A model generated the notes under the pieces. The model was given only the letters and a program-made list of their open reading frames with translations, was not told the DNA's origin and did not search any database. Of a stretch of DNA of 52,521 nt, positions 25,233 to 34,115 are shown in pieces (the stretch's first letter is position 1; each line of letters starts with the position of its first letter). A program made the translations under genes and the position numbers. The stretch lies in assembly GCA_965658445.1 (NCBI GenBank), contig CBFHSF010000017.1, positions 1 to 52,521 on the forward strand. The letters are read 5' to 3'. This stretch comes from CBFHSF01 sp965658445. GTDB lineage: Bacteria > Bacteroidota > Bacteroidia > Flavobacteriales > Schleiferiaceae.

Positions 25233-26573
25233 TTAGAAATTCGCCTGTGCTAAAATCGCATCCTCAACTTCTTGGGAGTCCCATTGGTCTTTGATATCTG
25301 GTCTATCCATAATGGCTTCCATAATCTCATCTTGCTTTTGACCAATGGCCAAGGCTTTGTGATAGGGAATATGGCTAAAAGTTACCATAGAGTAAAGCGG
25401 CAACCATTTTTCAGGGTGCTTTTTGGAAATTTTGGCTTCGATTTTCTTGCGCAACAAGAACCTTGGATTGGCGGTTAAATCACGCATCTCTACAAAGTTT
25501 CTCATGGCCAAGTCCGCAATGGCATTTCCGTTGGGAGTTCTCTCCGTTTGATAGGCTTCCAAAACAGATTTCATGTCAGAATCTCCCATCTCCTCTAACA
25601 ATTGGTTGAGGATGGTACAATCTTCAAAACCGGAATTCATCCCTTGCCCGTAAAAGGGAACAATGGCATGAGAGGCATCTCCCATTAAGGCCACTTTTCC
25701 ATTTTTTGTCCACGGCGCACATCTGATGATTACCAAAGGTGCCGTCGGGTTCTCTTCCCAGTCTTGTTCAAAGGTTGGCATGAGATCATATGCATCCGCA
25801 AAAGTCTCTTTAAAGAAGGCCGTAGCTTTTTCTGTTGTGTTCAAAGCCTCAAAACTATCCTTTCCTTCATAGGGAAAGAAAAGCGTACACGTAAAAGATC
25901 CGTCCAAGTTGGGAAGAGCAATTAACATATAGCCGCCTCTGGGCCAAATGTGCAGGGCCTCAGTTTCCAATCTATGAGAACCGTCGTCATTAGGCGGAAT
26001 GTTCAATTCTTTATAACCGTGCTCGATATACTCTTGAGAATAGTTAAATCGAGAAGTCTTTTGCATGGCCGCTCTGACTGCGGAAAAGGCACCGTCTGTT
26101 CCAAAAACTACGTCTGACTCTACGCTCTTGTGCTCTCCTTTGTGGTCAAACGTGGTGGTCCCAGTATTGAAATCAACACCCATACACTTGGAATCAAAAG
26201 TGATATTCACCTTATCGCTTTGTTCTGCCAAATCCATTAGTCGCTCATTGAGACCTCCTCTGGAAACCGAGTAAATGGCCTGGCCTTTTTTTCCATAGGC
26301 CTGCTCCGTAATGGTTCCGTCAACGGCATGCATAATTCTCTTGTGCATGGGAATGGCCATCTTTTTGATTTCGTCGCCAAGACCAACGCCTTCCAAGGCT
26401 TTCCAGCCCCTGTCTGATAGTGCGAGATTAATGGATTTTCCTCCGTAGCCTCCGGTTTTTCTCACGTCGGGTCTTCTTTCAAAAACCTCTACGTTATATC
26501 CTCTTTTTGCACAGTAGGCGGCCCATAGAGAACCTACCAAACCTGCGCCTACAATGGTTACATTCTTACTCAT
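25233..26573 (-). CDS. kmo: Kynurenine 3-monooxygenase
   Basis: 446 residues. FAD-dependent hydroxylase that converts L-kynurenine to 3-hydroxykynurenine with NADPH and oxygen. FAD motif GAGLVGS (8-14), then ERRPD. KSINLALSDRGW and MGDASHAIVPFYGQGMNSGFEDC are close to the human and yeast KMO pattern and separate it from general phenol hydroxylases. A C-terminal segment follows but I see no strong anchor helix. Its ATG overlaps the kynU stop (TAATG), so the pair is coupled. Confidence 0.94.
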   Translation of the reverse strand: MSKNVTIVGAGLVGSLWAAYCAKRGYNVEVFERRPDVRKTGGYGGKSINLALSDRGWKALEGVGLGDEIKKMAIPMHKRIMHAVDGTITEQAYGKKGQAIYSVSRGGLNERLMDLAEQSDKVNITFDSKCMGVDFNTGTTTFDHKGEHKSVESDVVFGTDGAFSAVRAAMQKTSRFNYSQEYIEHGYKELNIPPNDDGSHRLETEALHIWPRGGYMLIALPNLDGSFTCTLFFPYEGKDSFEALNTTEKATAFFKETFADAYDLMPTFEQDWEENPTAPLVIIRCAPWTKNGKVALMGDASHAIVPFYGQGMNSGFEDCTILNQLLEEMGDSDMKSVLEAYQTERTPNGNAIADLAMRNFVEMRDLTANPRFLLRKKIEAKISKKHPEKWLPLYSMVTFSHIPYHKALAIGQKQDEIMEAIMDRPDIKDQWDSQEVEDAILAQANF

Positions 26574-27841
26574 TAGTCTATAGCTTTTTCTAGAATTTTT
26601 CCAAATTCATATATATCCATAAATGTGTTGTAAAGGGGTACGGGAGCCATTCTGATTACGTTGGGCTCTCGCCAATCGGCAATGACTCCAGCCTCCATTA
26701 AGCGGTCAAAAACGGGTCTCCCTTGACCGTGAAGAAATACAGAAACCTGAGCTCCACGTGCACTCCAATCTTCTGGGGTAATCATCTCAAAAGCCTGTCC
26801 CTTAGATTTACCTACTTCCGTAAGCACATATTCTAAATACCCTGAAAGGGCTTTTGATTTCGCGCGCAAAGCGTCTAAATCCACAGAATCAAAAATATCC
26901 AAAGAAGCTCTTTGGGGCGCCATAGAGAATACAGGCGCATTGGAAAGTTGCCAAGCCTCTGCCGTTTGCATAGGGACAAATTTGTCCGGCATGGCAAAAC
27001 GAGTTTCTCTGTCGTGACCCCACCATCCTTCAAATCGAGGAATATCTGCTTTTCCCAAATGCTGTTCTCTCACAAAGATTCCGGCTATGGCTCCTGGGCC
27101 GGAATTCAAGTATTTATAGGTACACCACGCAGCAAAATCCACGTTCCAATCGTGTAGTTTCAATTCTATATTTCCCATGGCATGGGCCAAATCCCAACCC
27201 ACCACAATGCCTTTTGCCTTGGCTGCGGCGGTAATGCCTTCCATATCAAATTTCTGACCGGTGTAGTAGTTTACACCCCCCATCATGAGAAGCGCGATTT
27301 CATCTCCCTGCTCTTCAATGGCTTGGTAAATATCTGCTTCGTTGATCGTGAACTCTCCTTCTCTAGGTGCAATTTCCAAAAGTGAATCTTCTCCGTATCC
27401 GTGGAACCTCAGCTGAGAAGCCAACGCATATTGATCACTGGGAAAGGCTTTGGCCTCGCATAAAATCTTATTTCGCTTTTCTGTGGGTCTGTAGAAAGAA
27501 ACCATCAATAAATGAAGGTTGTTAGTAAGCGTTCCCATGGCGACCACCTCCTCGGGTTTTGCACCTGTCAATCTCGCAAGAGAATTGGTGAACTGCTCAT
27601 GGTAGGGCATCCACGGACGCTTGGCGTGAAAGTGACCTTCCACTCCGTGCTCCTTCCAATCTTTCAGCTCCTGCTGAATGTATTCTTCTGTCTTTTTGGG
27701 TTGTAACCCGAGTGAGTTCCCCGTAAAGTACAGCACATCTTTGCCGTTGTGTTGGGGAACATGAAATTGCGAACGGTACGATGCCAATGAATCTTGACTG
27801 TCCATTTCTTTGGCAAAGGCCTCGTCGTAACGATAGTTCAT
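26573..27841 (-). CDS. kynU: Kynureninase
   Basis: 422 residues. PLP enzyme that cleaves kynurenine or 3-hydroxykynurenine to (hydroxy)anthranilate and alanine. FTGNSLGLQPK near the N-terminus, VGWDLAHAMGN (PLP-ring Asp), and WCTYKYLNSGPGAIAG with the Schiff-base lysine are diagnostic. Together with kmo it makes 3-hydroxyanthranilate, either for de novo NAD or for catabolism. Neither the dioxygenase that opens tryptophan nor 3-hydroxyanthranilate dioxygenase is in the window. It follows the UbiA-like gene by 16 bases. Confidence 0.95.
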   Translation of the reverse strand: MNYRYDEAFAKEMDSQDSLASYRSQFHVPQHNGKDVLYFTGNSLGLQPKKTEEYIQQELKDWKEHGVEGHFHAKRPWMPYHEQFTNSLARLTGAKPEEVVAMGTLTNNLHLLMVSFYRPTEKRNKILCEAKAFPSDQYALASQLRFHGYGEDSLLEIAPREGEFTINEADIYQAIEEQGDEIALLMMGGVNYYTGQKFDMEGITAAAKAKGIVVGWDLAHAMGNIELKLHDWNVDFAAWCTYKYLNSGPGAIAGIFVREQHLGKADIPRFEGWWGHDRETRFAMPDKFVPMQTAEAWQLSNAPVFSMAPQRASLDIFDSVDLDALRAKSKALSGYLEYVLTEVGKSKGQAFEMITPEDWSARGAQVSVFLHGQGRPVFDRLMEAGVIADWREPNVIRMAPVPLYNTFMDIYEFGKILEKAID

Positions 27842-27857
27842 TCCTAGTAAATTTGGG

Positions 27858-28700
27858 CTAAATGTAAGAGAATAAATAGAGGCAGGAAAACAAGATGATA
27901 GGAGAAATTTCCAACCAAAAACTAAAATACATGTCTTCAGTTTGTTTGGGACTTCTCAATACCAAAACCAAAGCATAGATATGCCCTATCAGCTCCCCAC
28001 CAATCAATGGAGGGGGGATGCTCTCTTGCACACCGTATCCAATCAAGCAAAATGCACTGATGGCACCAAACGCCAAGGCCAAATGCCAAGCTTTCTTTCG
28101 GCCCCAAATCCTAGGAAGCGTCCACATTTCTCTGGCGTCTTCGTGATAATCGCGAATGTCAAAGGGTATAGTGATGGCAAGAATAAAAAACAATCGACTG
28201 AAAATCAATCCCGCATCTGTCCACTCTAATTCCTCCCAGGCGGGAAAGACCACAGACACAAAAGTCCAAACGACCGCAATGGCAAAGAGTTTTAACCCGG
28301 GGCGTTCTCGAAGGGGCTTGACGGTGGTTTGCATCTCCTTAAACTTAAGACCTAAGGGATACGCCATAGAAACCGCAGCCAAGATAAACCCCGTAGCCCA
28401 TTGTTCAGGACTCAAGGAGAGATACGCCAACACACAAGAAGCCAGAACCGAGACAATCATCACCCCCCAAACCAATCTGCGATTTCTCTTGTGCCATTTG
28501 GTGATTTGGGAGTTTTCAAAATCCTCGGATTGTCCCTCAAAAAAACGAGCGTAAGAATAAACAAAGAGCGTCGCAAAAAACACCAAACCCAGATAGGCAG
28601 AATTCCACTGCCCCTTGTAAATATAGGTAGCGGCAGTAAGCGCAGTAGCAGAAAGGCTTACCACGAGATTTGAATACGTTATTTGTCTAATAAATTTCAT
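27858..28700 (-). CDS. UbiA-like integral membrane protein
   Basis: 280 residues with seven to nine hydrophobic helices. The second Asp-rich motif of UbiA prenyltransferases is present (D181, D184, D188 in FDIRDYHED) and is followed, as in that family, by TLPRIWGRKKA. The first Asp-rich motif is not recognisable; the matching place reads YARFFEGQSED. The protein may therefore bind a different substrate or not be a prenyltransferase. It is the first gene of a three-gene unit with kynU and kmo, an unexpected pairing. No clear promoter motif was found in front of it. Confidence 0.65.
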   Translation of the reverse strand: MKFIRQITYSNLVVSLSATALTAATYIYKGQWNSAYLGLVFFATLFVYSYARFFEGQSEDFENSQITKWHKRNRRLVWGVMIVSVLASCVLAYLSLSPEQWATGFILAAVSMAYPLGLKFKEMQTTVKPLRERPGLKLFAIAVVWTFVSVVFPAWEELEWTDAGLIFSRLFFILAITIPFDIRDYHEDAREMWTLPRIWGRKKAWHLALAFGAISAFCLIGYGVQESIPPPLIGGELIGHIYALVLVLRSPKQTEDMYFSFWLEISPIILFSCLYLFSYI

Positions 28701-28793
28701 TGTCCTTATAAGCCAAAAACAAACCGACAGTGCAGTGGGTTATAGTCGGAAAAGTTCTCATGTTTAACGCAGGGTAAATTTAGGGATTTAGAT

Positions 28794-28801
28794 TACCTTT
28801 G
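28794..28801 (+). promoter_or_regulatory. gcvP promoter -7 element
   Basis: TACCTTTG, exact TAnnTTTG. It overlaps the in-frame TTG at 28799 and so rules that codon out as the gcvP start. Confidence 0.6.
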
Positions 28802-28828
28802 CCACCCATTATTAGAAGCCTTTTGCAC

Positions 28829-31699
28829 ATGGATATTAATTCTTTTGCCCACAGACACATCGGACCCAAATCTGGGGACGTAAATGAAATGCTTAATACC
28901 ATTGGAGTGGACTCTCTGGAACAGTTGATTTCTGAGACCATTCCCAAGGGAATTAGACTCGAGGGTTCCATGAATATGGACGAGCCCATGACCGAGCACG
29001 AATTCATGGTTCACATACAAGAGCAGGCGAGAAAAAACAAGGTGTACAGAACCTATATTGGATTGGGTTACCACAACACCATTCTTCCCGGCGTAATCCA
29101 GAGAAATATTTTGGAAAACCCAGGTTGGTATACCGCCTACACTCCTTACCAAGCAGAAATCGCCCAAGGAAGATTGGAAGCCCTTTTGAACTTCCAAACC
29201 ATGGTCACCGAATTGACGGGTATGGAATTGGCCAATGCATCTCTTTTGGATGAAGCGACTGCAGCCGCTGAGGCGATGCTAATGTTATTCAATGCACGAT
29301 CAAGAGCTCAAGCCAAGGCAGGTGCTAACAAGTTTTTTGTTTCTAAAGATGCGCTTCCACAAAATATTGATCTCCTAAAGACTCGCGCCATTCCCATGGG
29401 AATTGACCTAGTAATTGGAGACCACGAACACTTTGCATTTTCTGCAGACTTCTTTGGATGTCTCCTACAATATCCAACAGTAAACGGACGTGTTCCCGAT
29501 TATGCAGATTGGGTTGCCAAAGCCAAGGAAAACGAAATGGGTGTGGCTGTGGCTGCAGACATTATGAGTTTGGTTCTCTTAACCCCTCCAGGAGAATGGG
29601 GCGCAGATGTAGTAGTGGGAACTACTCAGCGTTTTGGAATTCCTCTGGGATACGGTGGGCCTCATGCCGCATTCTTTGCCACCAAAGAGTCATTTAAGCG
29701 CTTGATCCCAGGTAGAATCATCGGAAAGACTATAGACAAGGACGGTAAAGAGGCCTTGCGAATGGCTCTTCAAACTCGTGAACAACACATTAAGAGAGAC
29801 CGCGCCACTTCAAATATTTGTACTGCACAAGTTCTCTTAGCCGTTATGGCCGGAATGTATGGCGTTTACCATGGAGAAGAAGGACTTAAGCACATTGCCT
29901 CAAAGATTCACCGATCAGCCATTACTCTTTCTATTGAGTTGGAGAAATTGGGATACACCCAAATGAACCAATACTTCTTTGATACCCTCAAATTGGATCT
30001 TGCAGATGTAGATTACATGAGATTGAGAACACTTTCTGATGAAAAGGGAATCAACTTTAGACATATTAATAACAACCTATTGGGAATCTCTATCAACGAG
30101 ACCACCAACCTCAAGGCGTTGAACGACATCATAGAAGTACTCGCAGAGGCAAAAGGAGTAGAACCCACGGTTATTTCCGAGTTGGTTGCTACCAATGAAT
30201 TGCCGGGTCATGCTGAAAGAACTTCTCCCTTTATGGAGCACGATGTATTCAACCTCTACCACTCAGAAACTGAGATGATGAGATACATCAAGAGCTTGGA
30301 GAGAAAAGACCTTTCTCTAAACCACAGCATGATTCCATTGGGTTCTTGTACCATGAAGTTGAACGCCGCAACGGAAATGATTCCTTTGACATGGCCTTCT
30401 TTCGCAAACATTCACCCCTTTGTACCTAAAAATCAGGCAAAGGGATACCAGTACATCATTCAGGAGTTGGAAAAAGACTTGGCAGAAATCACTGGGTTTG
30501 ATGCCGTTTCTCTTCAGCCCAACTCAGGAGCACAAGGAGAGTTTGCTGGACTTATGGTAATTAGAGCCTTCCACAAAAGTCGTGGTGAAGGTCACAGGAA
30601 TATTGCCATCATCCCATCTTCTGCTCACGGTACCAACCCAGCATCTGCTGTAATGGCAGGTATGAAAGTAGTGGTTGTTAAATGTGATGAAAAGGGTAAT
30701 ATTGACGTAGAGGACCTTCGTCAAAAAGCCGAGAAATACAGCAATGAGTTGGCGGCATTGATGATTACCTATCCTTCTACACACGGAGTATTTGAAGCTT
30801 CTGTAAAAGAAGTGACCGATATCATTCACCAACACGGTGGACAAGTATATATGGATGGTGCCAACATGAATGCTCAGGTTGGTTTGACAAGTCCTGGTCT
30901 TATTGGAGCCGATGTTTGTCACTTGAACCTTCACAAGACCTTTGCCATTCCTCACGGAGGAGGAGGTCCTGGAATGGGTCCTATCTGTGTTAAAGAACAC
31001 TTGCGTCCCTTCCTTCCAGGAAACGCTGTAATTTCTACAGGAGGTGGTCAGGCCATTTCTGGAATTTCTGCAGCTCCTTACGGATCGGGTTTGATTCTCA
31101 TCATTTCTTACGCATATATTAAAATGTTGGGTGCAGACGGACTCAAGGCGTCTACAGAATTTGCCATTCTCAATGCCAACTACATGAAGGCGTTGTTGGA
31201 GCCACACTTCCCTGTTCTTTACTCTGGAGAAAATGGAAGATGTGCGCACGAAATGATTTTGGATTGTCGCCCGTTTAAGAAAGCTGCTGGAGTGGAAGTA
31301 ACTGATATTGCCAAGCGATTGATGGATTATGGATTCCACGCTCCTACCGTTTCTTTCCCCGTTGCAGGAACTGTAATGGTAGAACCTACGGAAAGTGAAG
31401 ACAAAGGAGAATTGGACAGATTCTGTGAAGCCATGATTTCTATTAAAGGAGAAATTGACGCCATCATTTTGGGTAATGCTGATGAGGCAAACAACCCATT
31501 AAAAAATGCTCCGCACACCTTGCCCATGATTACGGCTAACGAATGGGAGTTCCCATACAGCCGCGAAGAGGCTGCCTTCCCTCTTGATTATTTGATGCCC
31601 AATAAATTCTGGCCATCCGTAAGAAGAGTAGATGACGCCTATGGCGATAGAAACTTGATTTGTACTTGTGAACCCATTTCTTCATACGCAGAAGAATAG
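28829..31699 (+). CDS. gcvP: Glycine dehydrogenase (decarboxylating), P-protein
   Basis: 956 residues from the ATG at 28829 (MDINSFAHRHIGP); the usual length for the single-chain P-protein. It decarboxylates glycine and passes the aminomethyl group to lipoyl-H-protein. N-terminal half has FAHRHIGP and YTPYQAEIAQGRLE; the C-terminal half has SSAHGTNPASAVMAG and HLNLHKTFAIPHGGGGPGMG, where K703 carries PLP. GcvT and GcvH are not nearby. Followed by a stem-loop terminator. Confidence 0.97.
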   Translation: MDINSFAHRHIGPKSGDVNEMLNTIGVDSLEQLISETIPKGIRLEGSMNMDEPMTEHEFMVHIQEQARKNKVYRTYIGLGYHNTILPGVIQRNILENPGWYTAYTPYQAEIAQGRLEALLNFQTMVTELTGMELANASLLDEATAAAEAMLMLFNARSRAQAKAGANKFFVSKDALPQNIDLLKTRAIPMGIDLVIGDHEHFAFSADFFGCLLQYPTVNGRVPDYADWVAKAKENEMGVAVAADIMSLVLLTPPGEWGADVVVGTTQRFGIPLGYGGPHAAFFATKESFKRLIPGRIIGKTIDKDGKEALRMALQTREQHIKRDRATSNICTAQVLLAVMAGMYGVYHGEEGLKHIASKIHRSAITLSIELEKLGYTQMNQYFFDTLKLDLADVDYMRLRTLSDEKGINFRHINNNLLGISINETTNLKALNDIIEVLAEAKGVEPTVISELVATNELPGHAERTSPFMEHDVFNLYHSETEMMRYIKSLERKDLSLNHSMIPLGSCTMKLNAATEMIPLTWPSFANIHPFVPKNQAKGYQYIIQELEKDLAEITGFDAVSLQPNSGAQGEFAGLMVIRAFHKSRGEGHRNIAIIPSSAHGTNPASAVMAGMKVVVVKCDEKGNIDVEDLRQKAEKYSNELAALMITYPSTHGVFEASVKEVTDIIHQHGGQVYMDGANMNAQVGLTSPGLIGADVCHLNLHKTFAIPHGGGGPGMGPICVKEHLRPFLPGNAVISTGGGQAISGISAAPYGSGLILIISYAYIKMLGADGLKASTEFAILNANYMKALLEPHFPVLYSGENGRCAHEMILDCRPFKKAAGVEVTDIAKRLMDYGFHAPTVSFPVAGTVMVEPTESEDKGELDRFCEAMISIKGEIDAIILGNADEANNPLKNAPHTLPMITANEWEFPYSREEAAFPLDYLMPNKFWPSVRRVDDAYGDRNLICTCEPISSYAEE

Positions 31700-31773
31700 G
31701 TCACAGAATCAATAAAAGACATTGAAAAAATAGCTCTCCATCAAAAAAGTGAGAGAATTTTCAACCTTTTGAG

Positions 31774-31815
31774 CTCCGTCAACGTTATAATATAGCAGAG
31801 TTGGCGGAGTTTTTT
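31774..31815 (+). terminator. gcvP terminator
   Basis: 10-bp stem CTCCGTCAAC/GTTGGCGGAG (one G-T pair) with a long loop, followed by six Ts. Confidence 0.75.
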
Positions 31816-31878
31816 GTTGCACAAAATGCATTTTTGTGTTTGAAGCAATAAAAATTTTCCTCTTCTTTGTGAAAAGAT

Positions 31879-31886
31879 TAAATTTG
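31879..31886 (+). promoter_or_regulatory. Promoter -7 element, T9SS protein 1
   Basis: TAAATTTG, exact TAnnTTTG, 25 bases before the ATG at 31912. AT-rich DNA precedes it. Confidence 0.5.
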
Positions 31887-31911
31887 TTACAAATTAAAAT
31901 CCGCGTAAATC

Positions 31912-33858
31912 ATGAAAAAAATTACCAATCTGGTTCTCTTTACCTTTGCGGGTACCGCTTTGATGGCACAAACAGCTACTGAGCTTCCTGCTACAAAGTT
32001 CAAAGCCGACAAAGGTCAAAGATCATGGAACCAACAAGCTGCCACAAAAACATCGGCAGTTACTTACTGGTCTGAGGACTTCGCTGCTGGAGTACCTGCT
32101 GGCTGGACAAACGAATGTCTTGACGCTATTGGAAACGTAAACACTACTCCTGGCGCAGACTGGAACTACAGAGGGCCTAGCACCTCACCTGCTAACGATA
32201 CAGGTTCTTTGGGTGGTTACTCAAGCTTCGATCCTATTGTATCTCCAACAGCTGCAAACGGATTCGTAATCTTTGATTCTGACTTCCTTGACAACGCAGG
32301 TATCGCTGGTAACTTCGGAAACGGTATCGCTCCAACTCCACACACAGGAGTTTTGACAACAGATACTATTGACCTTTCTGCAGCTACTGGATCACTTCAG
32401 CTTTCTTTCTCTTCATACGCGAGAAAGTTTACAGCTGATTTCTTGATCGTTTTCTCTGTTGACGGAGGTACTACTTGGACAGATACAATTGACGTATACC
32501 CAAACTTGGGTGTAAACAACGCGACTTCTTCTGACGCTGTTGAAACTTTTGTTTTGCCTTCAGCTATGTCTGGTGCATCAGATGCTATGGTGCGTTTTGT
32601 TATGACTGGTCCTGATGGATACTACTTCTGGATGATTGATGACATCGCTATTGTTGACCTTCCACAGCACGCTGTAGATTGGACTCCATGGCAAGGTGCT
32701 CCTGAGCATGACATCATCTTTGATGCAAACGGTGGCGGTCCTAAGTACGGTCGTTCTACTTTGAAGCAAATTCGCTCGGTTGAATTTGATTCTAACGTAT
32801 TGAACAAAGGTGCTGCTGATCAGACTAACTGTCGTTTGGATGTAGAAATCTGGACAGGTGGTTCTATCGTAACTACTTTGGCTTCTCCTACAATTGCTAC
32901 AATGGCTTCTGGAGACACTCTTAACTACAACGACTTGGTAACTCCATCTTGGACTCCAACTGCTGAAGGTACTTACACATTTGTATACAAGTTCGTTTCT
33001 GACTCTATCAACGGAGTTGACTACCCTTACTTGACAGATACTTTTGCATTCCTTGTTTCTGATTCAGTAATGTCTCTAGACTTTGGAACATTCTCTAACT
33101 CTATCGGTACAGATATGTCAGGAATCCAAGCAATTGGATCTCAGTTTGACTTCCTTAACGATGAGCGTCTATTCTCTGTAGACTTGAGACTTTCTACTGT
33201 ATCTCAAGCAGGTGGTTTCATAGAAATCGAAGTGTACGATACTGCAGGATTTGATTTCTCTGCAGCTACTCCAGGAACTAACTTGGCGTACGGTTCTTAC
33301 ACCCTAGCTTCTGCTGATCCTGGTACTGTAATTAACATTCCAGTTCAAGATGCAAACGGAAACATTCCTTACTTGACTCAAGGTTCTTACGTAATCGTTG
33401 CTAGAATGTCTAACGCTAACGGTGAGGTTCGTATCGCTAACGACGGAACTTTCAACCAACCAGGTGTTGCTTCTATCATGTACATCGGTGGTGCTCAGTG
33501 GTACACAGGGTTCTCTAACTCTACTACTCTTGAAGCTCCATGGATCCACGCTATCACTTGTCCTGCTGCTACAGCTGCTGCTTGTATGTCTGTAAGCATC
33601 GAGGAAGAAACTGAATTGACTGGTGTTGCGGCTTACCCCAACCCAACTAACGGTTTCATCAACATCAGCATGGAAGAAGCTGGTTCTTACGAATTGAACG
33701 TTATCAACATGGTAGGACAAACTGTTATCTCTAACGAGGTAGAGGTTGTTGCTAACGGTGTTGAAAGACTTGACCTTTCTACTTTGACTCCAGGTGTTTA
33801 CTTCTTGAACATCGTTAACGGAGAGAGAGTAGGTACTTTCAAGTTGACTGTACAATAA
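31912..33858 (+). CDS. T9SS-secreted protein with choice-of-anchor J-like domain, copy 1
   Basis: 648 residues. Sec signal peptide (MKKITNLVLFTFAGTALMAQ). Residues about 50-250 form a jelly-roll of the choice-of-anchor/MAM-like kind (WSEDFAAGVPAGWTNECLD, YYFWMIDDIAIVD). The middle has Ig-like and further beta modules (DFGTFSNSIGTDMSGIQAI, GGFIEIEVYDTAGFD). The last 75 residues are a type A T9SS sorting domain (AYPNPTNGFINI...LSTLTPGVYFLNI...GTFKLTVQ). It should be exported across the outer membrane and attached or released. Codon choice is strongly biased (Ala mostly GCT, Ser mostly TCT), unlike its neighbours, which suggests very high expression. Own promoter and terminator. Confidence 0.88.
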   Translation: MKKITNLVLFTFAGTALMAQTATELPATKFKADKGQRSWNQQAATKTSAVTYWSEDFAAGVPAGWTNECLDAIGNVNTTPGADWNYRGPSTSPANDTGSLGGYSSFDPIVSPTAANGFVIFDSDFLDNAGIAGNFGNGIAPTPHTGVLTTDTIDLSAATGSLQLSFSSYARKFTADFLIVFSVDGGTTWTDTIDVYPNLGVNNATSSDAVETFVLPSAMSGASDAMVRFVMTGPDGYYFWMIDDIAIVDLPQHAVDWTPWQGAPEHDIIFDANGGGPKYGRSTLKQIRSVEFDSNVLNKGAADQTNCRLDVEIWTGGSIVTTLASPTIATMASGDTLNYNDLVTPSWTPTAEGTYTFVYKFVSDSINGVDYPYLTDTFAFLVSDSVMSLDFGTFSNSIGTDMSGIQAIGSQFDFLNDERLFSVDLRLSTVSQAGGFIEIEVYDTAGFDFSAATPGTNLAYGSYTLASADPGTVINIPVQDANGNIPYLTQGSYVIVARMSNANGEVRIANDGTFNQPGVASIMYIGGAQWYTGFSNSTTLEAPWIHAITCPAATAAACMSVSIEEETELTGVAAYPNPTNGFINISMEEAGSYELNVINMVGQTVISNEVEVVANGVERLDLSTLTPGVYFLNIVNGERVGTFKLTVQ

Positions 33859-33948
33859 GAATCGACCGCATAGACTAGAAATAGTCCAATGCAAAAGACT
33901 CTAGCAATAGACTTTAATATTTAGAAAACAACTTTTCTATATATTCAG

Positions 33949-33978
33949 AACCCCGACCAAATGGTCGGGGTTTTTTTA
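33949..33978 (+). terminator. Terminator after T9SS protein 1
   Basis: 10-bp stem AACCCCGACC/GGTCGGGGTT, loop AAAT, then a run of Ts. Confidence 0.9.
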
Positions 33979-34115
33979 TGCCTTTTCGTTTTCATTTACC
34001 AAGACAATAGATGTAGCATTAGGCGAAACCAGTTATGATTTTTTGATTTTCACCCTAGTATTGAGTAACTTACTACGACTCGACTATTACTCTAACTCAA
34101 TCTGCTCTTTAACTG

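Noticed and set aside
28799..28828. TTG at 28799 as the gcvP start
   Set aside because: The codon is inside the promoter -7 element TACCTTTG; the ATG at 28829 opens the conserved N-terminus.
30524..31339. Minus-strand open frame of 271 codons
   Set aside because: It lies wholly inside gcvP in antisense; the sequence has no domain, signal or promoter, and gcvP is certain.
33304..33894. Minus-strand open frame of 196 codons, Ser/Val/Asn-rich
   Set aside because: Antisense shadow created by the biased codon use of T9SS copy 1; composition is that of reversed GCT/TCT codons.
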